Shown here piece by piece: positions 40,379 through 49,640 of a DNA stretch of 64,000 nucleotides (the first letter of the stretch is position 1; every line of letters starts with the position of its first letter). The notes below the pieces were generated by a model. That model was given only the letters and a program-made list of their open reading frames with translations. It searched no databases and had not been told where the DNA came from. A program made the translations under genes and the position numbers. This DNA comes from Microbacterium candidum (GTDB lineage Bacteria > Actinomycetota > Actinomycetes > Actinomycetales > Microbacteriaceae), in contig NZ_JASXSZ010000008.1 of the NCBI RefSeq assembly GCF_030315975.1, positions 1 through 64,000 on the forward strand. The letters run 5' to 3'.

Positions 40379-40810
40379 ATGCTGTTGGGCACGCACACTC
40401 CCAAGCTGGACGACAAGGGCCGCGTCATCCTTCCTGCGAAGTTCCGCGACGACCTCGGCAAGGGCGTCGTCGTCACCCGAGGTCAGGAGCGCTGTCTGTA
40501 CGTCTTCAGCACCGCGGAGTTCGAGCGCGTGCACGAGAAGATCCGCGAGGCGCCGCTCAGCAACAAGCAGGCCCGCGACTTCATGCGCATGTTCCTCGCC
40601 GGAGCGAGCGCTGAGATTCCCGACAGCCAGAACCGCATCACGGTCCCGCCGCATCTGCGTCAGTACGCAGGGCTCGACCGCGAGCTCGTCGTCACCGGCG
40701 TCGGCGCCCACGCGGAGATCTGGAACGCCGAGGCGTGGAACACCTACGCCGAGGAGAACGAAGCCGGCTACGCAGAACTCGAACAGGAGGTGATCCCGGG
40801 CCTGTTCTGA
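40379..40810 (+). CDS. mraZ: Transcriptional regulator MraZ
   Basis: A 143-residue protein of two tandem AbrB/MraZ swapped-hairpin domains. Each is recognised by its DxxGR-like motif (LDDKGRVILPAKF and, in the second, IPDSQNRITVPPHLRQY). It binds TGGGN repeats as a ring-shaped oligomer. The ATG at 40379 gives the canonical MxLGTHTPKLDDKG start. It is the first gene of the division and wall cluster; the stop is 99 bases before the chosen rsmH start. Confidence 0.95.
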   Translation: MLLGTHTPKLDDKGRVILPAKFRDDLGKGVVVTRGQERCLYVFSTAEFERVHEKIREAPLSNKQARDFMRMFLAGASAEIPDSQNRITVPPHLRQYAGLDRELVVTGVGAHAEIWNAEAWNTYAEENEAGYAELEQEVIPGLF

Positions 40811-40909
40811 TCCTGGGCTGTGATCTCCACCCGTTCACGCCCTGACGCCACTTCCCCGGTGCCAGGTCGCGACGGTGGGGGATCAGGGTCCAGGAGCCCA
40901 TCCGACATC

Positions 40910-41881
40910 ATGAGCATCCGAGACATCCACACCCCAGTTCTGCTCGAGCGGTGCATCGAGCTGCTCGCGCCCGCCGTCGCACGCGACGGGGCCGTCCTCG
41001 TCGACGCCACCCTCGGGATGGGCGGTCACACCGAGGCGTTCCTCGAGCGCTTCCCGGGCCTGCACGTCATCGGGCTCGACCGCGACACCGACGCCCTGCG
41101 CATCGCGGGGGAGCGGCTCCGGCGCTTCGGTGACCGGGTCACCTTCGTCCACACGGTGTACGACGGCATCGGCGAGGCGGTTGAGGCCCACGCTCCCGGA
41201 GGGAGGGCCGACGGCATCCTGTTCGATCTCGGCGTCTCCTCCCTCCAGCTCGACGAGGCCGCACGCGGCTTCGCTTACGCGCAGGACGCACCGCTGGACA
41301 TGCGGATGGACCAGACGACGGGGATGACGGCGGCCGATGTGCTCGCGACCTACGGCGAGGGCGACCTCCGGCGCATCTTCGAGCGCTACGGCGAGGAGAA
41401 GCTCGCCGGGCGGTATGCGCGGGCGATCATCGCCGCGCGCGCGACCGCCCCGATCGAACGGTCGGGCCGACTCGTCGAGATCCTGCAGGCCGCGACCCCC
41501 GCGGCGGCCCAGCGCACCGGACACCCTGCCAAGCGCGTGTTCCAGGCGCTGCGCATCGAAGTGAACGCCGAACTGACCGCCGTGGAGCGGGCGATCCCCG
41601 CAGCCCTGGACGCGCTGACGGTCGGCGGGCGCATCGTCGTGCTGGCGTACCAGTCCCTGGAGGACCGCATCGTCAAGCGCGAGTTCGCCGATGCGACGTC
41701 GTCGACGGCGCCCGCGGGGCTGCCGTTCGAGCCGCCCGAGCATGCGCCGCGGTTCCGGCTGCTCGTTCGGGGCGCGGAACTCGCCTCCGACGAGGAGAAG
41801 GCGCGCAACCCCCGGGCTACCCCCGTGCGGCTGCGCGCGGCTGAACGGATTCGAGACGGACGAGCGAGGGAGGCATCATGA
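40910..41881 (+). CDS. rsmH: 16S rRNA m4C1402 methyltransferase
   Basis: A 323-residue SAM-dependent enzyme modifying C1402 of 16S rRNA. It begins IHTPVLLERCIELL, with the SAM motif VDATLGMGGHTEAFL, then LFDLGVSSLQLDEAARGFAY and VLAYQSLEDRIVK. The ATG at 40910 is chosen by family alignment; a GTG at 40820 would add 30 low-complexity residues. ccaggag lies 13 bases upstream. The stop overlaps the next start (ATGA). Confidence 0.93.
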   Translation: MSIRDIHTPVLLERCIELLAPAVARDGAVLVDATLGMGGHTEAFLERFPGLHVIGLDRDTDALRIAGERLRRFGDRVTFVHTVYDGIGEAVEAHAPGGRADGILFDLGVSSLQLDEAARGFAYAQDAPLDMRMDQTTGMTAADVLATYGEGDLRRIFERYGEEKLAGRYARAIIAARATAPIERSGRLVEILQAATPAAAQRTGHPAKRVFQALRIEVNAELTAVERAIPAALDALTVGGRIVVLAYQSLEDRIVKREFADATSSTAPAGLPFEPPEHAPRFRLLVRGAELASDEEKARNPRATPVRLRAAERIRDGRAREAS

Positions 41882-42531
41882 CCACCGCGACTTCGGCGGC
41901 CGCGTCGCCGCTACGGGCTCCTCGTCGGGCACCGCAACTGCCCGAGGAGCGCGGGCAGCGGCTGCACGCGGTCGCCCCGCGCGTCCGTCGCCGGCGTCCG
42001 CGCATCGTGTACGCCATGGTCGCGATCGCCGGGGTCCTGGCGATCGGCGCCGCTCAGATGACGCTGTCGATCCTCACGACGGAGAGCACGTTCGCCGTCT
42101 CCAAGCTGACGCAGCAGCAGCGCACCCTCACGCTTCAGAAGCAGGTGCTGTACGACGAGGTGACCGGGCTCAGCTCGCCCCAGTTCCTCGCGGCCAACGC
42201 GTCCGCCCTCGGGATGGTCGTCGGGCAGCCGCCGTCGTACCTGCGCCTCAGTGACGGGGCGCTCCTCGGCAACGCCGCGCCCTCCACGTGGGTCTCGAGC
42301 GTCGATGTGCGCGACCGCGGATCCGTTCCGAACGCCCTCATCGCGAACACACCGCTCGTGACCGACCCCGCGCTGACCGCAGGCGACCGCACGGCGCCTC
42401 CGGCGACGGATGCGACGACAGGAGCAGGGACGACGGATGGCGCGACCGGCACCGACGCGACGCCTCCGCCTGCGAATCCGGCGACACCCCCGGCGCTGAC
42501 CGACGGTCTGCCCTCGCCGAGCACACACTGA
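41878..42531 (+). CDS. FtsL-like division protein
   Basis: A 217-residue bitopic protein in the ftsL position between rsmH and ftsI. A basic cytoplasmic tail (1-40) precedes one membrane helix (about 42-62). A short coiled coil (KLTQQQRTLTLQKQVLYDEV) follows, then a Pro/Thr/Ala-rich tail from about 165 to the end. Sequence similarity to FtsL is weak, as always for this family. Size, topology and position support a role in the FtsQLB-FtsWI divisome complex. Starts with an ATGA overlap. Confidence 0.8.
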   Translation: MTTATSAAASPLRAPRRAPQLPEERGQRLHAVAPRVRRRRPRIVYAMVAIAGVLAIGAAQMTLSILTTESTFAVSKLTQQQRTLTLQKQVLYDEVTGLSSPQFLAANASALGMVVGQPPSYLRLSDGALLGNAAPSTWVSSVDVRDRGSVPNALIANTPLVTDPALTAGDRTAPPATDATTGAGTTDGATGTDATPPPANPATPPALTDGLPSPSTH

Positions 42532-42535
42532 AGTC

Positions 42536-44323
42536 ATGACGACCCGCAGCACCAGGGGCCCCCGCCGTCGAACGGCGATCGTGACGGTCGTGATCCTCGC
42601 CATCCTCGCCGTCTTCGTCATCCGTCTCACCGACATCCAGGTGGTGAGCGCCCGCGAGCACATCGCGGACGCGATGTCCTTCGGCCTCGGCGACTCGAAG
42701 AAGCTGGTCAGCAAGCGCGGGACGATCGTCGACGCCGACGGCACGGTGCTCGCCACGAGCGTGCTGCAGTACAACTGCCAGCTCGATCCGAAGAACGCCG
42801 GCAAGGTGAAGACCCGCAACGCGGACGGCACGAGCACCGTCACGCAGTGGCCGGACATCGCCGCGAAGATCGGCGCGATCACGGGGCAGACCACGGCGGA
42901 GGTGGAGAAGATCGTCTCCGATGCCCTGGCGACCAACCCCGATTCCCACTTCGCGTACCTCAAGAAGGGGCTGACGACCGATCAGTACCGCAAGCTCATG
43001 GAGCTCGGCGCGGGGTACATCTCGTGCTTCTCGGCTTCCCTGCGCACCTACCCGAACGGCGCGGTCGCAGGAAACCTGCTCGGCTTCATGGGCGATGGCG
43101 GCAAGGCGCTCGCCGGTCTGGAGATGTCGCAGAACCAGTGCCTCAGCGGCACGGACGGCCTGCTCACCTTCGAGAAGGGCAAGGACGGCGTCATCATCCC
43201 CGGATCCGAGTCGGAGGCGCCCGCGGTCGACGGCGGCACCGTCAAGCTGACGATCGATTCCGACCTGCAGTGGTACATGGGGCAGCTCATCCAGGAGCAG
43301 GTCCAGGACACCAAGTCCGTGCGCGGCACGATCACCGTCGTCGACATCAAGACCGGGAAGATCAAGGCCGCGGCCGAGTATCCGACGGTGGACCCGAACA
43401 ACGTCAGCGCGTCCGCTGCCGAAGACCGCCGCAGCCACATCTTCACCGACACGTTCGAGCCCGGCTCCACCTTCAAGGGCCTCACCGCATCCGCGCTGAT
43501 CGACGGCGCGAGTCAGACGCCCCTGTCGACCGCGCAGGTGACCGACGTGATGCACTTCCCGAACGGCGCCGTCGTGAAGGACGCCACCGGCCACGGACTC
43601 GTGAACTACACGCTGGCCGGCGTCCTCATCAACTCGTCGAACGCCGGCATCTCGAAGTTCAGCGAGCGCATGTCGCTCGACCTGCGCTACGCCTATCTGA
43701 AGAAGTTCGGCATCGGCGACGGGAGCGCGATCGGATTCCCCGGCGAAGCGAAGGGGCTCATCCACCCCGCGAAGGAGTGGGACAACCAGATGCGGTACGA
43801 CACGTCGTACGGTCAGGGCCTCACGACCACCGTCCCCGAGCTCATGAGCGCGTACACGGCCATCGCCGACGGCGGGATGAAGATGCCGCTGCAGCTGGTC
43901 GAGTCCTGCACCCGCGGCGACGGCACCGTCGTCACACCGAAGCTGCCGGCTCCGACCCGCGTGATCTCGGAGCAGACCTCCGCCGACATGCGGGAGATCC
44001 TCGAGAACGTCGCCATGCAGGCCTCGTACTCGAAGATCGTCCAGATCCCCGGCTACCGCATCGCGACGAAGACCGGCACGGCGCAGCAGGTCGACCCGGT
44101 GACCCACCGCTACCGCGCGGGGCTGTACTTCACGACGATGATCGGCTTCGCCCCCGCGGACGACCCGCAGTACCTGGTCGCCGTGACGCTCGATTCGCCC
44201 TCTACGGTAAGGTCGTCTACGGCCAACGCCCCCGCGTTCCAGAAGGCGATGACGCAGGTTCTGAAGACCTACCGCGTCATGCCGTCCACGACGGCGCCGA
44301 CCGAGCTCCCGCAGTTCGGGTGA
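42536..44323 (+). CDS. ftsI: Septal class B penicillin-binding protein FtsI (PBP3)
   Basis: A 595-residue bitopic transpeptidase for septal peptidoglycan. The short cytoplasmic tail and membrane helix (about 13-31) are followed by the PBP dimer domain starting SKRGTIVDADGTVLA. In the transpeptidase domain the SxxK nucleophile is Ser311 in GSTFKG, SxN is SSNAG (about residue 366), and KTGT starts at Lys512. No PASTA domain. The ATG at 42536 is 4 bases after the upstream stop. The cluster position is canonical, but murE does not follow. Confidence 0.95.
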   Translation: MTTRSTRGPRRRTAIVTVVILAILAVFVIRLTDIQVVSAREHIADAMSFGLGDSKKLVSKRGTIVDADGTVLATSVLQYNCQLDPKNAGKVKTRNADGTSTVTQWPDIAAKIGAITGQTTAEVEKIVSDALATNPDSHFAYLKKGLTTDQYRKLMELGAGYISCFSASLRTYPNGAVAGNLLGFMGDGGKALAGLEMSQNQCLSGTDGLLTFEKGKDGVIIPGSESEAPAVDGGTVKLTIDSDLQWYMGQLIQEQVQDTKSVRGTITVVDIKTGKIKAAAEYPTVDPNNVSASAAEDRRSHIFTDTFEPGSTFKGLTASALIDGASQTPLSTAQVTDVMHFPNGAVVKDATGHGLVNYTLAGVLINSSNAGISKFSERMSLDLRYAYLKKFGIGDGSAIGFPGEAKGLIHPAKEWDNQMRYDTSYGQGLTTTVPELMSAYTAIADGGMKMPLQLVESCTRGDGTVVTPKLPAPTRVISEQTSADMREILENVAMQASYSKIVQIPGYRIATKTGTAQQVDPVTHRYRAGLYFTTMIGFAPADDPQYLVAVTLDSPSTVRSSTANAPAFQKAMTQVLKTYRVMPSTTAPTELPQFG

Positions 44324-44346
44324 CACGGCGCCCGCCCCAGGAAGTC

Positions 44347-45759
44347 ATGATCGCGCTCACTCTCTCCGAGATCGCCGCCGTGCTCGGCGGCACCATCCAC
44401 CTCCACGGATCCGATACCCCCGACACCGTCGTGTCCGGGATCGTCGACACGGACTCCCGCGTCATGGAGCCCGGCGGCGTCTTCGCCGCCAAGCCCGGCG
44501 AGACGACCGACGGACACCTCTTCGTCGGCCGTGCCGTCGAGGCGGGAGCCGTCCTCGCGATCGTCGAGCACGTCGTGGAGGAGCCGGTCACGCAGATCGT
44601 CGTCCCGGACGTCGTGACGGCCCTCGCCGACCTCGCCCGTGACGTGGTGGCCCGGGTGCGGGCCCTCGGCCGCCTCCGCGTGGTCGGGATCACCGGCTCC
44701 AACGGCAAGACGACGACGAAGAACATGCTGGCCCGCATCCTGCAGGACGAGGGCGAGACGATCGCCCCGCGCGGGTCGTACAACAACGAGGTCGGCGCGC
44801 CGCTCACGATGCTGCGTGTGACGGATGACACGACGTATCTGGTCAGCGAGTTCGGTGCCGCCGCGCCGGGAGAGATCGCGAAGCTCGCGGGTCTCGTGAC
44901 GCCCGACGTGGGCATCGTCCTCATGGTCGGGATGGCGCACGCCGGCGGCTTCGGCGGCATCGAGGCGACGACGGCGGCGAAGTCCGAGCTCGTCCGCGCC
45001 GTCGCCCCGGGCGGTCTCGCCGTCCTGAACGCCGACGACGGCCGGGTCGTCTCGATGGCGGCCATCGCCGCCGAGGGCGGCGTCGAGGTGCGCTGGTTCG
45101 GCCAGGGGGAGACCGCGGACGTGCGCGCGAGCGACGTCGAGGTCACGGCATCCGGAACCCGGATGACCGTCACCGCGGACGGCGTCGGGATCCCGCTCCA
45201 CTTGCGCGTGCTCGGCGCCCACCACGTCGGCAACGCGCTGGCGGCGATCGCGGCGGCGACGGCGCTCGGCGTGTCGCTCGACGACGCCGTCGCGCGCCTG
45301 GAGACCCTCGAGCTCGCCGAGCGGTGGCGCATGCAGCCGCTCGGCTCCGACCGCGTCCGCATCATCAACGACGCCTACAACGCCAGCCCCGACTCGATGG
45401 CGGCGGCCCTGCGCACACTCGCCCAGATCGCCGCACCCGGAGAGCGGACGGTGGCGGTGCTCGGCGCGATGAGCGAGCTCGGCGAATACGCGGGGGAGGA
45501 GCACGATCGCATCGGCGAGCTCGCGGTCCGCCTGCGCATCCAGCGCATCGTGATCGTCGGAGCCGAGGCTCGCCGGATGTTCCTCGCGGCGGTCGGCGAA
45601 GGGTCGTGGGACGGCGAAGCCGTCTTCTTCGGCACGGCGGATGAGGCGTACGAGTACCTCATCGGCGAACTGCGCGACGGCGACCGCGTACTCGTCAAGT
45701 CGTCGAACTCCGCGGGTCTCCGCTTCCTGGGGGATCGTCTGGGAGAATCGTTCTCGTGA
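44347..45759 (+). CDS. murF: UDP-N-acetylmuramoyl-tripeptide:D-Ala-D-Ala ligase
   Basis: A 470-residue cytosolic Mur ligase adding D-Ala-D-Ala to the UDP-MurNAc-tripeptide. MurF-type N-terminus (MIALTLSEIAAVLGGTI), P-loop GITGSNGKTTTKNM, ENDYNNEVG-like RGSYNNEVGAPLT, and INDAYNASPDSM are diagnostic. MurE would show a DNPR motif, which is absent. The ATG at 44347 has aggaagt just upstream. The frame is open far upstream, across ftsI, but that part is not coding. The end overlaps the mraY GTG (GTGA). Confidence 0.95.
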   Translation: MIALTLSEIAAVLGGTIHLHGSDTPDTVVSGIVDTDSRVMEPGGVFAAKPGETTDGHLFVGRAVEAGAVLAIVEHVVEEPVTQIVVPDVVTALADLARDVVARVRALGRLRVVGITGSNGKTTTKNMLARILQDEGETIAPRGSYNNEVGAPLTMLRVTDDTTYLVSEFGAAAPGEIAKLAGLVTPDVGIVLMVGMAHAGGFGGIEATTAAKSELVRAVAPGGLAVLNADDGRVVSMAAIAAEGGVEVRWFGQGETADVRASDVEVTASGTRMTVTADGVGIPLHLRVLGAHHVGNALAAIAAATALGVSLDDAVARLETLELAERWRMQPLGSDRVRIINDAYNASPDSMAAALRTLAQIAAPGERTVAVLGAMSELGEYAGEEHDRIGELAVRLRIQRIVIVGAEARRMFLAAVGEGSWDGEAVFFGTADEAYEYLIGELRDGDRVLVKSSNSAGLRFLGDRLGESFS

Positions 45760-46859
45760 GGTCCATCCTTTCCGCGGCGGCGATCTCGCTCGCCTTCACG
45801 CTGTTCCTCACGCCCGTCTTCCTGCGGCTGTTCCGCAAGTGGGGCTGGGGCCAGGTCATCCGCACTCCGGAGGACGTCCGCAACCCGAGCCACGGCGCGA
45901 AGCGCGGCACGCCCACGATGGGCGGCACGATCTTCATCGCGGGCACGATCGTCGGGTACCTCATCGGCTGCTACACGGGCGGCAATCCGCCGACGCTGTC
46001 CGGCTGGCTCGTCCTCTGGATGATGGTCGGCTTCGGCGTGGTCGGCTTCATCGACGACTACATGAAGCTCCGTCAGCAGCGCAGCCTCGGACTCAGCGGC
46101 TGGCGGAAGATCATCGGGCAGCTGATCGTCGTCGTGCCGTTCGGCATCATGGCGCTGAACTTCCCGAACCAGTACAAGCTCGAGCCGGCGTCCACGTACA
46201 TCTCCGGCTTCCGCGACATCCCATGGCTGAACCTCTTCGCGTTCGGTGCCATCCTGGGCTGGATCCTCTACCTCGCCTGGATCTCGCTGATCGGCCTCGC
46301 GACCTCCAACGGCGTCAACCTCACCGACGGACTCGACGGACTCGCCGCCGGCTGCGGCGTCTTCGTCATCGGCGCGTACAGCCTCATCTCCTTCTGGCAG
46401 TGGAACGAGTCGTGCCATCGTGCACACCAGGCCGTGATCGCGGCCTGCTACACGACCCGCGATCCGTTCGACCTCGCGATCGTCTCGGCCTCGTTCGTCG
46501 GCGCTCTCGTCGGGTTCCTCTGGTGGAACGCCCCGAAGGCCGAGGTCTTCATGGGCGATGTCGGCTCGATGGCGATAGGCGGCGTGCTCGCGGCGATGGC
46601 GATCCTCACCCACACGGAGCTTCTCCTGCTCGTCGTCGCCGGCGTCTACGTCATCGCACCGGGATCCGTCATCCTGCAGCGCCTCTACTTCAAGGTCACG
46701 CGCGGCAAACGCATGTTCCTCATGAGCCCCTTCCACCACCACCTCGAGATGCGCGGCTGGCCCGAGATCACGATCGTCGTGCGCATGTGGCTGATCGCGG
46801 GGATGCTCGCGGTCAGCGGGGTCGGTCTCGTCTACGTCGAATGGCTGTCATCGGTATGA
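45756..46859 (+). CDS. mraY: Phospho-N-acetylmuramoyl-pentapeptide transferase
   Basis: A 367-residue polytopic enzyme with about ten membrane helices that makes lipid I on undecaprenyl phosphate. Conserved loops: KRGTPTMGG, the Asp pair in GFIDDYMKL, NLTDGLDGLA and FMGDVGS. The end has the HHHLE motif (FHHHLEMRGWPE). GTG start overlaps the murF stop, and the stop overlaps the murD ATG (ATGA). Confidence 0.96.
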   Translation: MRSILSAAAISLAFTLFLTPVFLRLFRKWGWGQVIRTPEDVRNPSHGAKRGTPTMGGTIFIAGTIVGYLIGCYTGGNPPTLSGWLVLWMMVGFGVVGFIDDYMKLRQQRSLGLSGWRKIIGQLIVVVPFGIMALNFPNQYKLEPASTYISGFRDIPWLNLFAFGAILGWILYLAWISLIGLATSNGVNLTDGLDGLAAGCGVFVIGAYSLISFWQWNESCHRAHQAVIAACYTTRDPFDLAIVSASFVGALVGFLWWNAPKAEVFMGDVGSMAIGGVLAAMAILTHTELLLLVVAGVYVIAPGSVILQRLYFKVTRGKRMFLMSPFHHHLEMRGWPEITIVVRMWLIAGMLAVSGVGLVYVEWLSSV

Positions 46860-48400
46860 GCTCGTCCCGTCTCGAAGCGCTGCACAGCTGGAACGCCGAC
46901 TGGACGGGGCTGCGCGTCGCGGTGCTCGGCCTGTCGGTCACCGGCTTCTCGGTCGCAGACACGCTCGCCGAACTCGGCGCCGACGTCCTCGTGGTCACGG
47001 AGTCCGCGGACGAGGAGTACGCGCGACTGCTTCCGGTGATCGGGGCGCGTCTGCACACGGGTCCCATGGATGCGGTGCCCGACGAACTCGTCGCGTTCGC
47101 GCCCGAAGTCGTCATCGCCTCGCCGGGCTTCGCGCCGACGCATCCCGTCATCGCGTGGACGCGCGGCGAAGGGATCGCCCTGTGGGGCGACGTCGAGCTC
47201 GCGTGGCGGGTGCGCGACAAGGTCGTGCGGCCGGACGGGCGACCCGCGGACTGGGTGCTCGTCACCGGCACGAACGGCAAGACGACGACCACGCGGCTCA
47301 CCGCGACCATGCTCGCGGCGGGCGGCCTGCGGGCCGCACCCTGCGGCAACATCGGCGTGCCGGTGCTCGATGCCGTGCGCGACCCGTCCGGTTTCGACGT
47401 CCTCGTCGTGGAGCTCTCGAGCCACCAGCTCTGGTACCTCGGCCTGCAGGTCGGGGGAGCAGACGCGCTCTCGCCGCACGCGAGCGTGTGCCTCAATCTC
47501 GCCGACGACCACCTCGAGTGGCACGGCTCGGCGGAGGCGTACCGCGACGCGAAGGCCGTCGTCTACGAGAACACGCGCGTTGCGTGCGTGTACAACAAGG
47601 CGGATGCGGCGACCCGCCGCATGGTCGAAGAGGCCGATGTCGTCGAGGGCGCGCGCGCCATCGGCTTCGATCTCGGCACCCCGGGCCCGAGCGATCTCGG
47701 GCTCGTCGACGGCATCCTGGTCGATCGCGCCTTCCTCGAGGACCGCCACCACAGCGCACTCGAGCTCACGACCCTCGACGACCTGCGCGCACGCGGCCTC
47801 GCGGCCCCGCACGTGGTCGCCAACATCCTCGCCGCCGCAGCTCTCGCCCGTTCGCTCGACATCGAGCCGCGCGCGATCCGCGACGCGCTCGACGGGTTCC
47901 GGCTCGACCCGCACCGGATCGAGATCGTCGCCGTCGCGGAGGGCGTCACCTGGGTCGACGACTCCAAGGCCACGAACCCGCATGCCGCGGCGTCCTCGAT
48001 GGCCGCCTACCCGGGCGCCGTGTGGGTCGTCGGCGGGCTCCTCAAGGGAGTCGACATCTCGGAGCTCGTCGCAGCCCGCGGCTCCTCGGCGAAGGCGGCG
48101 ATCGTCATCGGCGTCGAGCGCGGCGACATCGTCGCGGCGTTCGCGCGACACGCGCCCGCAGTCCCGGTCTTCGAGGTCGACCACGGCGAGACTGAAGATG
48201 TCATGGCGCGTGTCGTGGAGCTCGCATCCGGGATCGCGCAGGACGGCGACGTCGTCCTGCTCGCACCTGCTGCAGCTTCCTTCGACCAGTTCGCGTCGTA
48301 TGCAGATCGCGGCCGGCGCTTCGCCCAGGCCGTGCGGGATAGGTTCGGAGGGGGGACCGGTGACGACCACGACGACCCGGCCACCCATTCACACAGCTGA
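46856..48400 (+). CDS. murD: UDP-N-acetylmuramoylalanine--D-glutamate ligase
   Basis: A 514-residue cytosolic Mur ligase adding D-Glu. P-loop VTGTNGKTTTTRL, the LELSSHQLW-like VELSSHQLWYL, NLADDHLEWHGS and WVDDSKATNPHA are all in order. The ATG at 46856 overlaps the mraY stop; a second in-frame ATG 15 bases upstream is possible. The C-terminal His/Asp-rich end (DDHDDPATHSHS) overlaps ftsW by 41 bases, an unusually long overlap for this cluster. Confidence 0.94.
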   Translation: MSSSRLEALHSWNADWTGLRVAVLGLSVTGFSVADTLAELGADVLVVTESADEEYARLLPVIGARLHTGPMDAVPDELVAFAPEVVIASPGFAPTHPVIAWTRGEGIALWGDVELAWRVRDKVVRPDGRPADWVLVTGTNGKTTTTRLTATMLAAGGLRAAPCGNIGVPVLDAVRDPSGFDVLVVELSSHQLWYLGLQVGGADALSPHASVCLNLADDHLEWHGSAEAYRDAKAVVYENTRVACVYNKADAATRRMVEEADVVEGARAIGFDLGTPGPSDLGLVDGILVDRAFLEDRHHSALELTTLDDLRARGLAAPHVVANILAAAALARSLDIEPRAIRDALDGFRLDPHRIEIVAVAEGVTWVDDSKATNPHAAASSMAAYPGAVWVVGGLLKGVDISELVAARGSSAKAAIVIGVERGDIVAAFARHAPAVPVFEVDHGETEDVMARVVELASGIAQDGDVVLLAPAAASFDQFASYADRGRRFAQAVRDRFGGGTGDDHDDPATHSHS

Positions 48401-49631
48401 TCCGCTCGAGGGCGAGCAGCGCCGCGGCCTCGCCGCCCGCATCTCGCTCGGCCGCGTCTTCGCCCCGGTCTCGCCGGAGTTCCTCCTCATCGCCTCGACG
48501 GCGTTGATCCTCACGGGCTTCGGCCTCGTCATGATCCTGTCGGCCACGGCGGCGAACTCCGCGGCGAACGGTCAGTCGCCGTACGACTCGGTGCTCAAGC
48601 AGGCGATGTTCGCCGCGGTCGGCATCCCGCTGATGTTCATCGCGAGCCGCGCGAGCGTGGCCTTCTGGAAGAAGATCGCCTGGCCTCTCCTGCTCGCGAC
48701 GACCGCGTTCCAGCTGCTGGTGTTCACGCCTCTCGGCGACGCGGTGAACGGAAACCGCAACTGGATCCACATCGGTTCGTTCCAGGCGCAGCCGGCCGAG
48801 TTCCTGAAGCTCGGCCTCGTGCTGTGGGTAGGGGCGGTGCTGGCGCGCAAGGCGTCGCTCCTCGCGAGCTGGAAGCACGTCTTCATCCCGGTCGTCCCGG
48901 TCGCCGGAGCCGTCATCGCGACCGACCTCGCAGGACACGACCTCGGCACGGCGATCATCCTCTTCTTCATCGCGCTGGCCGCGCTGTACTTCGCGGGCGT
49001 GAAGCTCCGGATGTTCGCGATCCCGATGCTCGCCGCCGTCGCGGTCGTCGTGATCCTCGCCGCGACGTCTGAAGACCGCCGCCGCCGCATCTTCAGCTTC
49101 CTGAATCCCGACTGCCTGGCGGACTACTACAACACGTGTTACCAGCCGCTGCACGGCATCTGGGGCCTCGCGACGGGCGGCGTCTTCGGAGTCGGCCTCG
49201 GCAATTCGAAGCAGAAGTACGGGTGGCTTCCGGTCGCGTCGAACGACTACATCTTCTCCATCGTCGGCGAAGAGCTGGGTCTGATCGGATGCTGCGTCGT
49301 GCTGGCGCTGTTCGCGATCTTCGCGATCGCCGTCTTCCGCATCGTGCGCCGCACCGACGACCCGTTCGTGCGCATCGTCTCGGGCGCGATCGTCTTGTGG
49401 ATCGTCGGGCAGGCCTTCATCAACATCGCCGTCGTGCTGCAGCTGCTGCCTTCCTTCGGCGTGCCGCTCCCGCTCATGTCGCAGGGGGGGACATCGCTCG
49501 TCTCGAGCCTGGTGGCCTGCGGGGTGCTGCTGTCGTTCACCAGAACGCTGCCGCGTCGGGACGCGGTGATCGAGGGAGCGGCGCCGGCTGCGGTCCGGCC
49601 CCGCAAGAAGGCGGTCACCTCCGCCCGGTAG
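48360..49631 (+). CDS. ftsW: Septal peptidoglycan polymerase FtsW (SEDS family)
   Basis: A 423-residue membrane protein with about ten helices that polymerises lipid II at the septum with FtsI. Signature segments: NGNRNWIHIGSFQAQPAEFLKL, the GHDLGTA motif with the essential Asp, and LPLMSQGGTSL near the last helices. The GTG at 48360 is supported by cggagggggg upstream and gives a poly-Thr N-terminal tail. A conserved Cys-bearing extracellular loop (NPDCLADYYNTCYQ) may form a disulfide, as seen in actinobacterial FtsW. Confidence 0.94.
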   Translation: MTTTTTRPPIHTADPLEGEQRRGLAARISLGRVFAPVSPEFLLIASTALILTGFGLVMILSATAANSAANGQSPYDSVLKQAMFAAVGIPLMFIASRASVAFWKKIAWPLLLATTAFQLLVFTPLGDAVNGNRNWIHIGSFQAQPAEFLKLGLVLWVGAVLARKASLLASWKHVFIPVVPVAGAVIATDLAGHDLGTAIILFFIALAALYFAGVKLRMFAIPMLAAVAVVVILAATSEDRRRRIFSFLNPDCLADYYNTCYQPLHGIWGLATGGVFGVGLGNSKQKYGWLPVASNDYIFSIVGEELGLIGCCVVLALFAIFAIAVFRIVRRTDDPFVRIVSGAIVLWIVGQAFINIAVVLQLLPSFGVPLPLMSQGGTSLVSSLVACGVLLSFTRTLPRRDAVIEGAAPAAVRPRKKAVTSAR

Positions 49632-49640
49632 GGTCGAACG

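Noticed and set aside
40820..40909. Upstream GTG start for rsmH at 40820
   Set aside because: It would add 30 Ser/Gly/Arg-rich residues not found in the family. The ATG at 40910 directly precedes the conserved HTPVLLERC motif.
42847..44346. 500-codon in-frame extension upstream of murF
   Set aside because: It overlaps ftsI completely in another frame. MurF family alignment and a ribosome-binding site place the start at 44347.
47070..48359. 430-codon extension upstream of ftsW
   Set aside because: It overlaps murD in another frame and is Arg/Ser-rich. The GTG at 48360 has a good ribosome-binding site and gives the normal FtsW length.
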